Of a stretch of DNA of 44,564 bases, positions 35,241-42,638 are shown piece by piece (within the stretch, counting starts at the first letter, position 1; every line of letters begins with the position of its first letter). This DNA is from Oceanicola sp. GTDB lineage: Bacteria; Pseudomonadota; Alphaproteobacteria; Rhodobacterales; Rhodobacteraceae. The translations under genes and the position numbers were made by a program. Under the pieces are notes generated by a model. It saw only the letters and a list, made by a program, of their open reading frames with translations. It had not been told where the DNA came from and made no database searches. The stretch covers positions 2,180,192 through 2,224,755 of the forward strand of contig CP051231.1 in the NCBI GenBank assembly GCA_017792405.1. The letters run 5' to 3'.

Positions 35241-36941
35241 ATGACTCAGGCGCAGAAGGAGCCACAAACTGACGAGGTCCGGGTGATCTGCATCCGCCTC
35301 TTCGGGGTGTTCGCCCTCTCCTGGGAAGACGGCGACGAAATCCGCGTCCGCTCCACCAAGATCCGCGCCATGCTGGCCATGCTGGCCACCGCGCCCGAAG
35401 GCACACGCACCCGCGCCTGGCTGCAAGACATGCTCTGGGGCCGCTCCGGCCACGAGCACGGCCGTGCCTCGCTGCGCCGCGCCCTGACCGACCTGCGCAA
35501 CCTCTTCGGCGAGGATTTCGTCGACCTCTTCGAGGTCAATAACTCCGAAGTCCGGCTGCACCTCGAGCGCATCCGCATCACCGGCACGCTGGAAGATGGC
35601 GACTTTCTCGAAGGCACCGAGATTTCCGAGGATGGCTTCGAGGAGTGGATTCAGACCCAGCGCAAGAGCAACCGCACCATGCTGTCCGCCGTTGCCCGCA
35701 CACGGCCCGGCCGGGTCGCGCAGGAGATCCTCAATCGCGGTCTGCACCTGCAACCCTCCATCGCCATCCTGCCCTTCGCTACCGCCCGCGGTTATCAGGG
35801 GCCGGTGCAGCTGGGCGACATGATCTCCGAGGAGATCTCGCGCTCGCTCTCCCGCAGCCACATGCTCGATGTTATCTCCCACCTCTCCTGCCGCACCCTC
35901 GATGCCCGCTCGGTGGCGCTGGAGGAGATCCGCGAAAAGCTCGATGCCGATTACGTGGTCGCGGGCAATTACCGCACCCAGGGCGACCACATCATGCTCA
36001 ACGCGGATTTCATCGACATCAAGACAGGCCGCATCAGCTGGACCCGCGAGATGTCCAGCTCGCTGGCCGATTTCCTGCGCGGCGGCGATGATCTGGTCGG
36101 CGGTCTCGCCGGCGAGATCGGCCGCGCGGTGATGGATACCTCGCTCGACCTCGCCGCCACCGCACCGCTGCCCGATGTCGATAGCCACGCTCTGCTGATG
36201 AGCGCGATCACCCTCATGCACCGCCTCTCGGTGCAGAGCTTCGCCAAGTCCCAGACTTACCTCGAAGAGGTGATCGAGCGCGTGCCCGACAGCGCCATGC
36301 TGCACGGCTGGATGGGCAAGTGGCACTGCCTCTCGGTGGTGCAGGGCTGGTCCTCGCGACTCGATGAAGATACCGCCACCGCGCGCGAATACACCGCACG
36401 CGCGCTCGACATTCAGCCCGACAACTCCTTTGCCCTCACCATGGACGGGCTGGTCAACAACAACCTCCTTCGGCGGCACGACGTGGCCATGCGCCGCTAT
36501 GACGAGGCCATCGAGATCGACCCGAATAACGCCATGGCCTGGCTGCTGAAGGGCACGCTCCACGCCTTCACTGATGACGGCGCCCGCGCGATCACTTTCA
36601 CCGACCGCGCCCGCGCCCTCTCGCCGCTGGACCCGCACGGCTATTTCTTCGACGCGCTCGGCGCGGCAGCCAAACTCTCGGGCGGCGATTATCAGGGCGC
36701 ACTCGAGCTGGCCGACCGCTCGATCCGCGCCAACCGCCGCCACGTCTCGACCCTGCGGGCCCGCATCGTCGCGCTCTACCACCTCGACCGCATCGAAGAG
36801 GCCCGCGAGTCCGCCGAAACGCTGCTGCGCGCCGACCCGGGGTTCAACATCCGCGGCTACATGCGCGACCACCCGGCCGCCGAATTCGAAATCGGGCGCG
36901 TCTGGGCCCAAGCCATGCGCGAAGCCGGAATACCAAATTGA
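35241..36941 (+). CDS. SARP-like winged-helix / TolB-like / TPR regulator
   Basis: 566 residues from the ATG at 35241, which has GGGGAG 5-6 nt upstream; an in-frame ATG 18 bp earlier lacks this. Residues about 14-140 look like the OmpR/SARP-type DNA-binding domain (LFGVFAL start, 'RAMLAMLAT', '[10 protein letters not shown]', '[15 protein letters not shown]'). Residues about 170-280 resemble the TolB-N/FlgO-like domain found with such regulators ('[12 protein letters not shown]', '[11 protein letters not shown]', '[24 protein letters not shown]'). The rest consists of TPR repeats ('[21 protein letters not shown]', '[20 protein letters not shown]'). No cyclase or kinase domain is present and no membrane segment is seen, so it is a cytoplasmic regulator sensing a protein or ligand. 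The next gene follows after 25 bp, so it probably controls and is cotranscribed with the PAP2, protease and peroxidase-like genes. Confidence 0.85.
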   Translation: MTQAQKEPQTDEVRVICIRLFGVFALSWEDGDEIRVRSTKIRAMLAMLATAPEGTRTRAWLQDMLWGRSGHEHGRASLRRALTDLRNLFGEDFVDLFEVNNSEVRLHLERIRITGTLEDGDFLEGTEISEDGFEEWIQTQRKSNRTMLSAVARTRPGRVAQEILNRGLHLQPSIAILPFATARGYQGPVQLGDMISEEISRSLSRSHMLDVISHLSCRTLDARSVALEEIREKLDADYVVAGNYRTQGDHIMLNADFIDIKTGRISWTREMSSSLADFLRGGDDLVGGLAGEIGRAVMDTSLDLAATAPLPDVDSHALLMSAITLMHRLSVQSFAKSQTYLEEVIERVPDSAMLHGWMGKWHCLSVVQGWSSRLDEDTATAREYTARALDIQPDNSFALTMDGLVNNNLLRRHDVAMRRYDEAIEIDPNNAMAWLLKGTLHAFTDDGARAITFTDRARALSPLDPHGYFFDALGAAAKLSGGDYQGALELADRSIRANRRHVSTLRARIVALYHLDRIEEARESAETLLRADPGFNIRGYMRDHPAAEFEIGRVWAQAMREAGIPN

Positions 36942-36966
36942 AAAATGTTTTAACGGAGAGGGTGCA

Positions 36967-38112
36967 ATGTCTATTTCAACGGGCGTGACAGGGGTCACGG
37001 GAGTAACCGGCGTCACGGGCGTGACCGGTGTGACAGGCGTAACCGGGGTGACTGGCGTCACCGGGGTCACGGGCGTGACAGGCGTCACCGGGGTGACGGG
37101 GGTGAGCGGCGGCGGGCTGTCGATCTCCATCCTCACCTCGCGCGATGGCATCATCGGCCCCTACGAGGCGCTCGACAACCCGCCCGCACCAATGCCCGCC
37201 AACTCGCTCGACACTCTCAAGGAATGGGGCGCGACCGAGCGGATCATCATGATCGCGGGCGAGCTGATGGGCTCACTGGGGGTGATCGGCTCGGGCGAGA
37301 GCGCCTCGGTCTTCCACCTCACCACGACGGGCGGCGATGCCGACAACCCGCCCACAACCGGCTACGAACGGCTGGTCAAGCTGACCCGCCCCACACCGGC
37401 GGACTTTCTGGCGCAAACCGAGATCGTGCATAACTACGCCGATCTGCGGGCCGACCGTGCAGGCGAGATCCTCGGGCAGGTCGGCTACCCGACCGAATAT
37501 TTCGCCCCCATTCTCGGGCTGCGTCAGGGGCTGCACAAATACACGCTGGAGCTCATCGCGCTCTGTCAGGCCATCGCCTCCAACGTGGTGCTTCAGGTCA
37601 AGCACCGCCTCGCCTGCCTGCGCCCCGATCGCTACTCGGGCCAGATGATGCCGCTGATCCAGACGCCGGGCCACGGCGCCCTGCCCTCGGGCCACGCGAC
37701 CGAAAACCACGCCGTCGCGCGCATCCTCTTCCACCTGATGAAGGGCAAGGCGCAAACGCCCAAGCAAACCGAGCTGCTGCTGGCCACCGCTGCCCGCATC
37801 GCCGTCAACCGCACCGTCGCAGGCGTCCACTTCCCGGTCGACAGCATCGCCGGGGCCGCCCTCGGGCTGGCGCTGGCCGATTACCTCGCCCAGCGGGCCG
37901 GGGCGGATGATGCCGTGGTGAAGGAAACCGAGTTCGACGGCCGCGGCGCCGGGGCCACTACCGATTATCACCTCTCCAGCGTCTATGACTTCACTGCCGA
38001 TGAACCCTCCGATTTCGGAACGTTCATCACCCGCTCCGGCGCGGTCGGCGGCGTCACCAGCGCACCGCTCTTCACATGGCTCTGGGAGAAGGCACGGGAG
38101 GAATGGGCCTGA
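36967..38112 (+). CDS. PAP2/vanadium-haloperoxidase-type protein with N-terminal Gly-Val-Thr repeats
   Basis: 381 residues from the ATG at 36967 (GGAGAGG upstream). Residues 6-47 are 13 GVT triplets and one GVS, then GGG: a collagen-like Gly-X-Y tract. The catalytic part has all PAP2/haloperoxidase motifs: K212-x6-R219-P220, P240-S241-G242-H243 and R282...H288...D292 in [12 protein letters not shown]. These residues bind phosphate or vanadate; the domain may be a phosphatase or a haloperoxidase. It lacks the row of transmembrane helices of lipid phosphatases and has no signal peptide, so it is more like soluble bacterial vanadium-haloperoxidase relatives. The role of the GVT tract is unknown: trimerisation or surface display are possibilities. 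It sits between the regulator (25 bp) and the protease (48 bp) in one operon. Confidence 0.88.
   Translation: MSISTGVTGVTGVTGVTGVTGVTGVTGVTGVTGVTGVTGVTGVTGVSGGGLSISILTSRDGIIGPYEALDNPPAPMPANSLDTLKEWGATERIIMIAGELMGSLGVIGSGESASVFHLTTTGGDADNPPTTGYERLVKLTRPTPADFLAQTEIVHNYADLRADRAGEILGQVGYPTEYFAPILGLRQGLHKYTLELIALCQAIASNVVLQVKHRLACLRPDRYSGQMMPLIQTPGHGALPSGHATENHAVARILFHLMKGKAQTPKQTELLLATAARIAVNRTVAGVHFPVDSIAGAALGLALADYLAQRAGADDAVVKETEFDGRGAGATTDYHLSSVYDFTADEPSDFGTFITRSGAVGGVTSAPLFTWLWEKAREEWA
36982..37107 (+). repeat. 14-unit 9-bp coding repeat (Gly-Val-Thr/Ser)
   Basis: Fourteen consecutive 9-bp units, each reading GGN-GTN-ACN (the last GGN-GTN-AGC). Third codon positions vary freely among units: all four Gly codons, three Val codons (GTG, GTC, GTA) and all four Thr codons appear, while the protein repeat is exact. 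This is the pattern of an old repeat maintained at protein level, not of recent slippage. Confidence 0.97.
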
Positions 38113-38160
38113 TACCGGCCCACCCGCTCTTGTCCTCCCCCGCTTCAGAAGGCCTCGCCC

Positions 38161-40380
38161 ATGACCACGATCAGCTTCACCCCCGAGGACGACCCCGAAG
38201 GCGTCACCGCCATGTTCGATCCCTATTCGGCATGGTCACTGCGCTACGCGCTCGACTTCGACCTGACTGCAACCGAAGACCGGGATGATCCCCACGACTT
38301 CCGCTACATGTTCACCGTCGACACCATGCAGGCGGGCGACATCGAGGATCTGCCCGAGCCCTTCCGCGTGGAGGGCGAAACCGACGTTGTGCTGTTGACC
38401 CGCTCGGTCAACATCGACGGCGGGGTGGAGAGCGCACAGGCCACCTTCCAGTCCATCGCACCCTTCGACCCGGCACAGAACCGCTTCAGCAAGCTGGCCC
38501 CTGCCGAGGGCGGCGAGAAACGTCTGGCCGATGCGCCCCCGCCAGATGAACGGGCCGAACTGGCCGCGGCAGAGGCGGAAGAGGCCGAAGATCAGGCCCA
38601 GCCCGGCTCGCGCGACACGCTCCATTTCCGCGCGCCGCTGCGCAAGGTCTCCCTGCCCACCGGCGCGACCCGCACGATGGAATACACCGCCCAAGGCCTC
38701 CCCGAGGCGACCACCACCATCGTCGGGGTGATCGACGATGGCATCAACCCGCTCCACAGCGCCTTCCGGGGCAGCACCGGCACACGGGTCGATTTTGCAT
38801 GGGTGCAAGACGCCGCCGCACCCACAGGCAGCACCACCGTCCCCTTCGGGCGCGAACTGACCAAGGCCGAGATCGACGCGCAGCTCGCCCTCGCCCCCAA
38901 GCCCGAGATCGACCAGCTCCACGCGCTCGGGCTGGCCGACTACGCCCGCGCAGGCGTCAACACCGTGGCTCACCGCCTCTCTCACGGCACCCACGTGGCC
39001 TCTCTGGCGGCGGGGGATGGCCCCGATCACCTGCGCCTGCTCACCGTGCAACTGCCCGCCACCGTCACGATGAACACCTCCGGCGCCTTCATGTCGCCCT
39101 TCGTGCTCGCCGGAGCCGCGCATATCCTCGACCGGGCCTGGCTGATGTCACTGGCCGAGGGCTTCCCGATCCCCGTGGTGATCAACTTTTCCTATTCGCT
39201 CTCCGGCGGGCCGCACAACGGGCTGCACTTTCTGGAGCGGGCAATCGACACGCTGGTGCAGGCCCACCTCGAACGCCTGGCACGCCAGTTCCCCACCAAG
39301 CCCGGCCGGGCCGAGGTCGAGGTCGTGCTGCCCTCCGGCAACCGCCTCGCCGCACGTGGCCACGCCGAAAAACCGGGCGATCCGGCCGGCCCCTCGGTCA
39401 AGACCGTGCTCACCCTGCCGTGGCGTGTGCAGCCGGGCGATGAAAGCTCCAACTTCCTCGAACTCTGGATGCCCCGCACCGCTGCCGGGGTGGAGCTCTG
39501 GCTCACGCCCCCCGGCGGCACCGCCACCCGAGTCACCGGCCTCTCGGCCAGTCAGGCCGTGGTGATCCACCCCGCAGGCAACCCCGCCGCCGTCATCGGG
39601 CGCATCTCGCTCGACCGGCAGAAGGGGCAGGAGGCGCTCGATGGCGTGGCCCGCAAGAAGCGCGTGCTCATCGCGCTGGCCCCCTCCTGCATGCCGCCCT
39701 CCGTGGGCCGCCGGCCCGCGCCCTCCGGCCTCTGGACAGTGGAGCTGCGCGCGCGCATCACCGACGAGCAGCGCATTGAGGCCTGGATTCAGCGCGATGA
39801 CGCGCCGCTGGGCTACCGCAGGCCGGGGCGGCAGAGCTACTTCGACGATCCTGCCTACCCCCGCTGGGATGCCATGACCGGCCCGGCAGATTATGACAAC
39901 GGCGCCTCCGTTGTGCTCCGCTCCGGCAGCCTGAATGGCATCGCCACCGGGCGGCGCAGCACCGTGGTCGGCCCCACCGTGACCCGTGCGCCGCGACTCT
40001 CCTCCGGCTTTCCCCCGGCAGGCGATGCCCCCGGCGCACCGGGCTACGAGCGCATCGGTCTGGCACCCGAACGCGCCGCCGCGCTCTACGGCGCCTCCGC
40101 CGCACCCCACATGCGCCGCCCCGATGCCTCCGCCGAGGGCGACCGCTCACTGGTGATGCAGGGTGTGCTGGGCGCCGGCGCCGCCTCTGGAAGCCGCATG
40201 CCGATGAACGGCAGCTCCGTCGCCGCGCCGCAATACACCCGGTTTCTGGCCGACGGCTACCTCGGGCTGGCTCCGCCCGGCCCGGCCCTCTGGCCCGCGG
40301 CCAATGAGGCGGAGCATCAGGCGCGGCTGGGCGCCCGCGCCCTGCCGCCGCAATCGAGCGGCGTGGCGGTGCATCGGTAG
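38161..40380 (+). CDS. Subtilisin-family (S8) serine protease, no signal peptide
   Basis: 739 residues. The catalytic triad is complete: Asp192 in VGVIDDGI, His275 in SHGTHVAS and Ser686 in NGSSVAAP; the oxyanion asparagine is N394 in VLPSGN. About 180 residues precede the catalytic domain, including an acidic, Ala/Glu-rich stretch (about 120-150) that could act as a linker or propeptide. Between the Asn and Ser blocks lies a large insertion (about 400-670) with a beta-rich part. There is no signal peptide, lipobox or membrane helix, so it is either cytoplasmic or exported by a non-Sec route. The type I exporter 2 kb downstream is an obvious question, but no RTX repeats are present. It lies 48 bp after the PAP2-type gene in the same operon. 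The substrate is unknown. Confidence 0.88.
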   Translation: MTTISFTPEDDPEGVTAMFDPYSAWSLRYALDFDLTATEDRDDPHDFRYMFTVDTMQAGDIEDLPEPFRVEGETDVVLLTRSVNIDGGVESAQATFQSIAPFDPAQNRFSKLAPAEGGEKRLADAPPPDERAELAAAEAEEAEDQAQPGSRDTLHFRAPLRKVSLPTGATRTMEYTAQGLPEATTTIVGVIDDGINPLHSAFRGSTGTRVDFAWVQDAAAPTGSTTVPFGRELTKAEIDAQLALAPKPEIDQLHALGLADYARAGVNTVAHRLSHGTHVASLAAGDGPDHLRLLTVQLPATVTMNTSGAFMSPFVLAGAAHILDRAWLMSLAEGFPIPVVINFSYSLSGGPHNGLHFLERAIDTLVQAHLERLARQFPTKPGRAEVEVVLPSGNRLAARGHAEKPGDPAGPSVKTVLTLPWRVQPGDESSNFLELWMPRTAAGVELWLTPPGGTATRVTGLSASQAVVIHPAGNPAAVIGRISLDRQKGQEALDGVARKKRVLIALAPSCMPPSVGRRPAPSGLWTVELRARITDEQRIEAWIQRDDAPLGYRRPGRQSYFDDPAYPRWDAMTGPADYDNGASVVLRSGSLNGIATGRRSTVVGPTVTRAPRLSSGFPPAGDAPGAPGYERIGLAPERAAALYGASAAPHMRRPDASAEGDRSLVMQGVLGAGAASGSRMPMNGSSVAAPQYTRFLADGYLGLAPPGPALWPAANEAEHQARLGARALPPQSSGVAVHR

Positions 40381-40442
40381 TGAAGGTTGAGTGGTTGGCA
40401 GGCCCTGTCGATTTGCACAGGGTCAGGTGAAGGAAACTGGAT

Positions 40443-41426
40443 TTGAGGATTTGTCTGGCGAACGGCGAGTTCGGGCCACGGCCCGAAGAGGTCCCCCCTC
40501 CCGAAGGCGCATTGCATCCGGGCTATTTCTTTCCCGATGCGGCCAGTGAAGAGCGGCTCGGCCTCAACCAATTGCTGACCCGTCTGGGCGATGCGATGGA
40601 TGCCGAGGAGATGGCCTCCTCCGGCCCGCTGACCGAGGTGCTGGCCCTCGTGCCGCTGGCCGCGCAGGCCCTGCTCTGCTTCGTCACCACCGAGCGGTCG
40701 CGCATTGTCGAGCCGGTCTTCGCCAGCGAGGGGCTCGTCCCGCTCGACCGCGAGCCGATGGCCCATTACCTCGCCCAAGCGCATCTCTTCGCCCCCCGGC
40801 CAGACCCGCTGCTGCCCCCGCCCGCCGCCCGGCTGGCCGAGGCGCTGGCCCCCCTGCCCGATCCGGCGGGCGCGATGCACTGGCTCCTGCTGCACCGGCT
40901 CCTCCCGCTGCTCTGCGACGCGCCGCTCCTCGAGGCCGTGCGCGCCGCCCGCGCCCCGCTGCTGGCCTCCGTGCCCGGCGGCCCGGTGCTGCCGCTGGAG
41001 TTCGGCGTCGCCCTGCTCTCCGCCGCGCCCTTCCGCCAGCCCTCCTCGCGCCACCTCGCGCTCTCCTACTGGTTCAACATCCCCACCGCCCAAGGCGTGC
41101 TCACCGCCCTGCGCCAGTCCGACGCCGCCCGCGCCGGGCAGTTCCCGCTCATGCCCCGGCTGGAACGGGCCGACCTCTGCCGCGGCGAGGCCGGGGCCGT
41201 GCTGGTGGAACACGACCTGCACAAGCGCACACCGCTCTGGTTCTACCTCTGGCGCGAAAAGGCCCTGCTGGGCGCCGCCGGCCGCCTCGGCCCGCTCGCC
41301 GCCCGCCTGCTCGCCGAAGGCCTCATCGGCCTCGTCGCGCATTTCGGCAGTCATGAGATGGCCTTCTCCGAAGAGGGCACACCCCCAGAAGGCACGCTGG
41401 AGGCCTGGGAGGCCGCGCTGGCCTGA
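40443..41426 (+). CDS. Degenerate animal-type heme-peroxidase-like protein
   Basis: 327 residues from a TTG start with AAGGA about 8 nt upstream, 62 bp after the protease gene. No database search was done. Several blocks nevertheless parallel bacterial animal-type heme peroxidases in the right order: 'HWLLLHRLLPLL' (146-157) for their WVVLHDFLPRI, 'PLEFGVALLSAAPF' (184-197) for PVEFSVAAYRFGHS, 'IPTAQGVLTAL' (213-223) for LPSGQAVARAL, and 'RTPLWFYLWREKALLGAAGR' with 'LGPLAARLLAEGLIGL' (262-297) for TPLWYYILKEAE...LGPVGGRIVAEVLIGLL. The proximal heme histidine (RFGHS) is replaced by proline in this alignment, and the distal QFIDHD-like block is absent. The protein is therefore probably not a working peroxidase. 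It could bind a ligand or a partner of the neighbouring haloperoxidase-type enzyme. If the comparison is wrong, it is an unknown cytoplasmic protein. Confidence 0.6.
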   Translation: MRICLANGEFGPRPEEVPPPEGALHPGYFFPDAASEERLGLNQLLTRLGDAMDAEEMASSGPLTEVLALVPLAAQALLCFVTTERSRIVEPVFASEGLVPLDREPMAHYLAQAHLFAPRPDPLLPPPAARLAEALAPLPDPAGAMHWLLLHRLLPLLCDAPLLEAVRAARAPLLASVPGGPVLPLEFGVALLSAAPFRQPSSRHLALSYWFNIPTAQGVLTALRQSDAARAGQFPLMPRLERADLCRGEAGAVLVEHDLHKRTPLWFYLWREKALLGAAGRLGPLAARLLAEGLIGLVAHFGSHEMAFSEEGTPPEGTLEAWEAALA

Positions 41427-41435
41427 GCCAGCCGC

Positions 41436-42638
41436 CTACGGCTCGTGAAACGCCTCGCCCGCCTTGGTCAGCGGCTTGGTCAGATAGCTCAGCACCGTCT
41501 TCTCGCCGGTGTGCAGCTCCACGTCCGCAACCAGACCGGGCCGCATCTCGATCCGTTCCTGCCGCGCCGTGCGGGCGCTCTCGTCGATCTTCAGTACCAC
41601 CTTGTAATGCGCCTCCCGCTCCGGGCGGCGCTCGTCCTTGAAAGTATCGGCGCTGACGAAAGAGACCTCCCCCTTCATCGAGCCATAGATCGTGTAATCA
41701 TAGGCTGAGAGCTTGATCGTCGCAGGCTGGCCGGGCCGCACCGTGGCAATGTCGCGCGGCTTCACCCGGGCCTCCACGAAGAGCGCATCACCCAGCGGCA
41801 CGATCTGCAAGATCTCCTCACCGGGCCGCACCACGCCGCCGATGGTGCTAACGCTGATCTTGTTCACCACCCCCTTCATCGGCGAGCGGATCTCTGTGCG
41901 GGCCAGCTGATCTGCGCTCACCTTCATCTGCTGGCGCAGGCCCGCCAGCTCCTTCAGCGTCTCGGCATATTCATCCGCCCGTCGCAGCGCCGCGGTGCTC
42001 ACCACCTCGTCATGGCGCGCCCGCGCATCCGAGGCCGCCTTTCGGGTCCGCGTCACCTCGATCAGCGCCACTACCTTCTGCGCCAGCATGTTCTCCATCA
42101 GCTCGTTTTCGCGCTCGGCCTGCTCGGCCACCTTGCGCGCGCCCTCAGCACGGGCGGCATCGTCGCCCTGTCGGGCAGCCAGAAGCGCCCGCTCCGAGGC
42201 CACGATCTCGGGGCTGCGCTCCGCCAGCGCCTCGGGCACCGCAAAGTCGCTCAGCCCCTCCATCTCCGCCTCCAGCCGCAGCCGACGGATCTCCAGCGCG
42301 GTGATCTTCTCGCGGATATCGTCCACATTGGTCTGAAACCCGGTGCCCTGAAGTCGCGCCAGCACATCGCCCGGCGCCACCTCATCCCCCTCCCGCACCA
42401 TCAGCTCCGCCAGTATCCCGCCTTCGAGGTTCTGGATAATCTGCGGCCGCGAGGCGCTCACCAGTTCGGCGGGCGCGCGCACGATCTCATCGACCTTGGC
42501 AAAACCCGCCCAGAGCAGAAACACGAGCAACGCCAGCCCCACCGTCCAGATCAACCTTGAGGGCCCAGCCAGCCGGGTGTCCAGCTGGGCATCAAACCCC
42601 GTTGGCTGCGATGGTCCGGGCGCGCTCCAGCTACTCAA
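41436..42638 (-). CDS. HlyD-type membrane fusion protein of a type I secretion system
   Basis: 400 residues from a TTG at 42638 that overlaps the ABC-exporter stop (TTGA). This start is chosen because the frame further upstream lies inside the exporter gene, and because a short cytoplasmic tail then precedes the membrane anchor as usual. One helix lies at about 29-48, followed by 'IIQNLEGGILAELMVREGDEV' (67-87), the lipoyl-like hallmark of the HlyD/PrtE/LapC family. A coiled-coil hairpin spans about 105-255, then the second lipoyl half and a beta-barrel with 'VRPGEEILQIVPLGDALFVEARV', then 'LVADVELHTGEKTVLSYLTKPL'. It bridges the inner-membrane ABC exporter to a TolC-type outer-membrane channel. 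No tolC-like gene is in the window. It converges with the peroxidase-like gene, 9 bp away. Confidence 0.94.
   Translation of the reverse strand: MSSWSAPGPSQPTGFDAQLDTRLAGPSRLIWTVGLALLVFLLWAGFAKVDEIVRAPAELVSASRPQIIQNLEGGILAELMVREGDEVAPGDVLARLQGTGFQTNVDDIREKITALEIRRLRLEAEMEGLSDFAVPEALAERSPEIVASERALLAARQGDDAARAEGARKVAEQAERENELMENMLAQKVVALIEVTRTRKAASDARARHDEVVSTAALRRADEYAETLKELAGLRQQMKVSADQLARTEIRSPMKGVVNKISVSTIGGVVRPGEEILQIVPLGDALFVEARVKPRDIATVRPGQPATIKLSAYDYTIYGSMKGEVSFVSADTFKDERRPEREAHYKVVLKIDESARTARQERIEMRPGLVADVELHTGEKTVLSYLTKPLTKAGEAFHEP

Noticed and set aside
36982..37107. Possible CRISPR array or slippage-prone microsatellite
   Set aside because: Units are contiguous 9-mers without spacers and lie in frame inside a gene; synonymous variation argues against recent slippage.
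40403..40422. Short hairpin between the protease and peroxidase-like genes as a terminator
   Set aside because: Only a 6-bp stem and no U-tract, followed directly by the ribosome site of the next gene; read-through is more likely.
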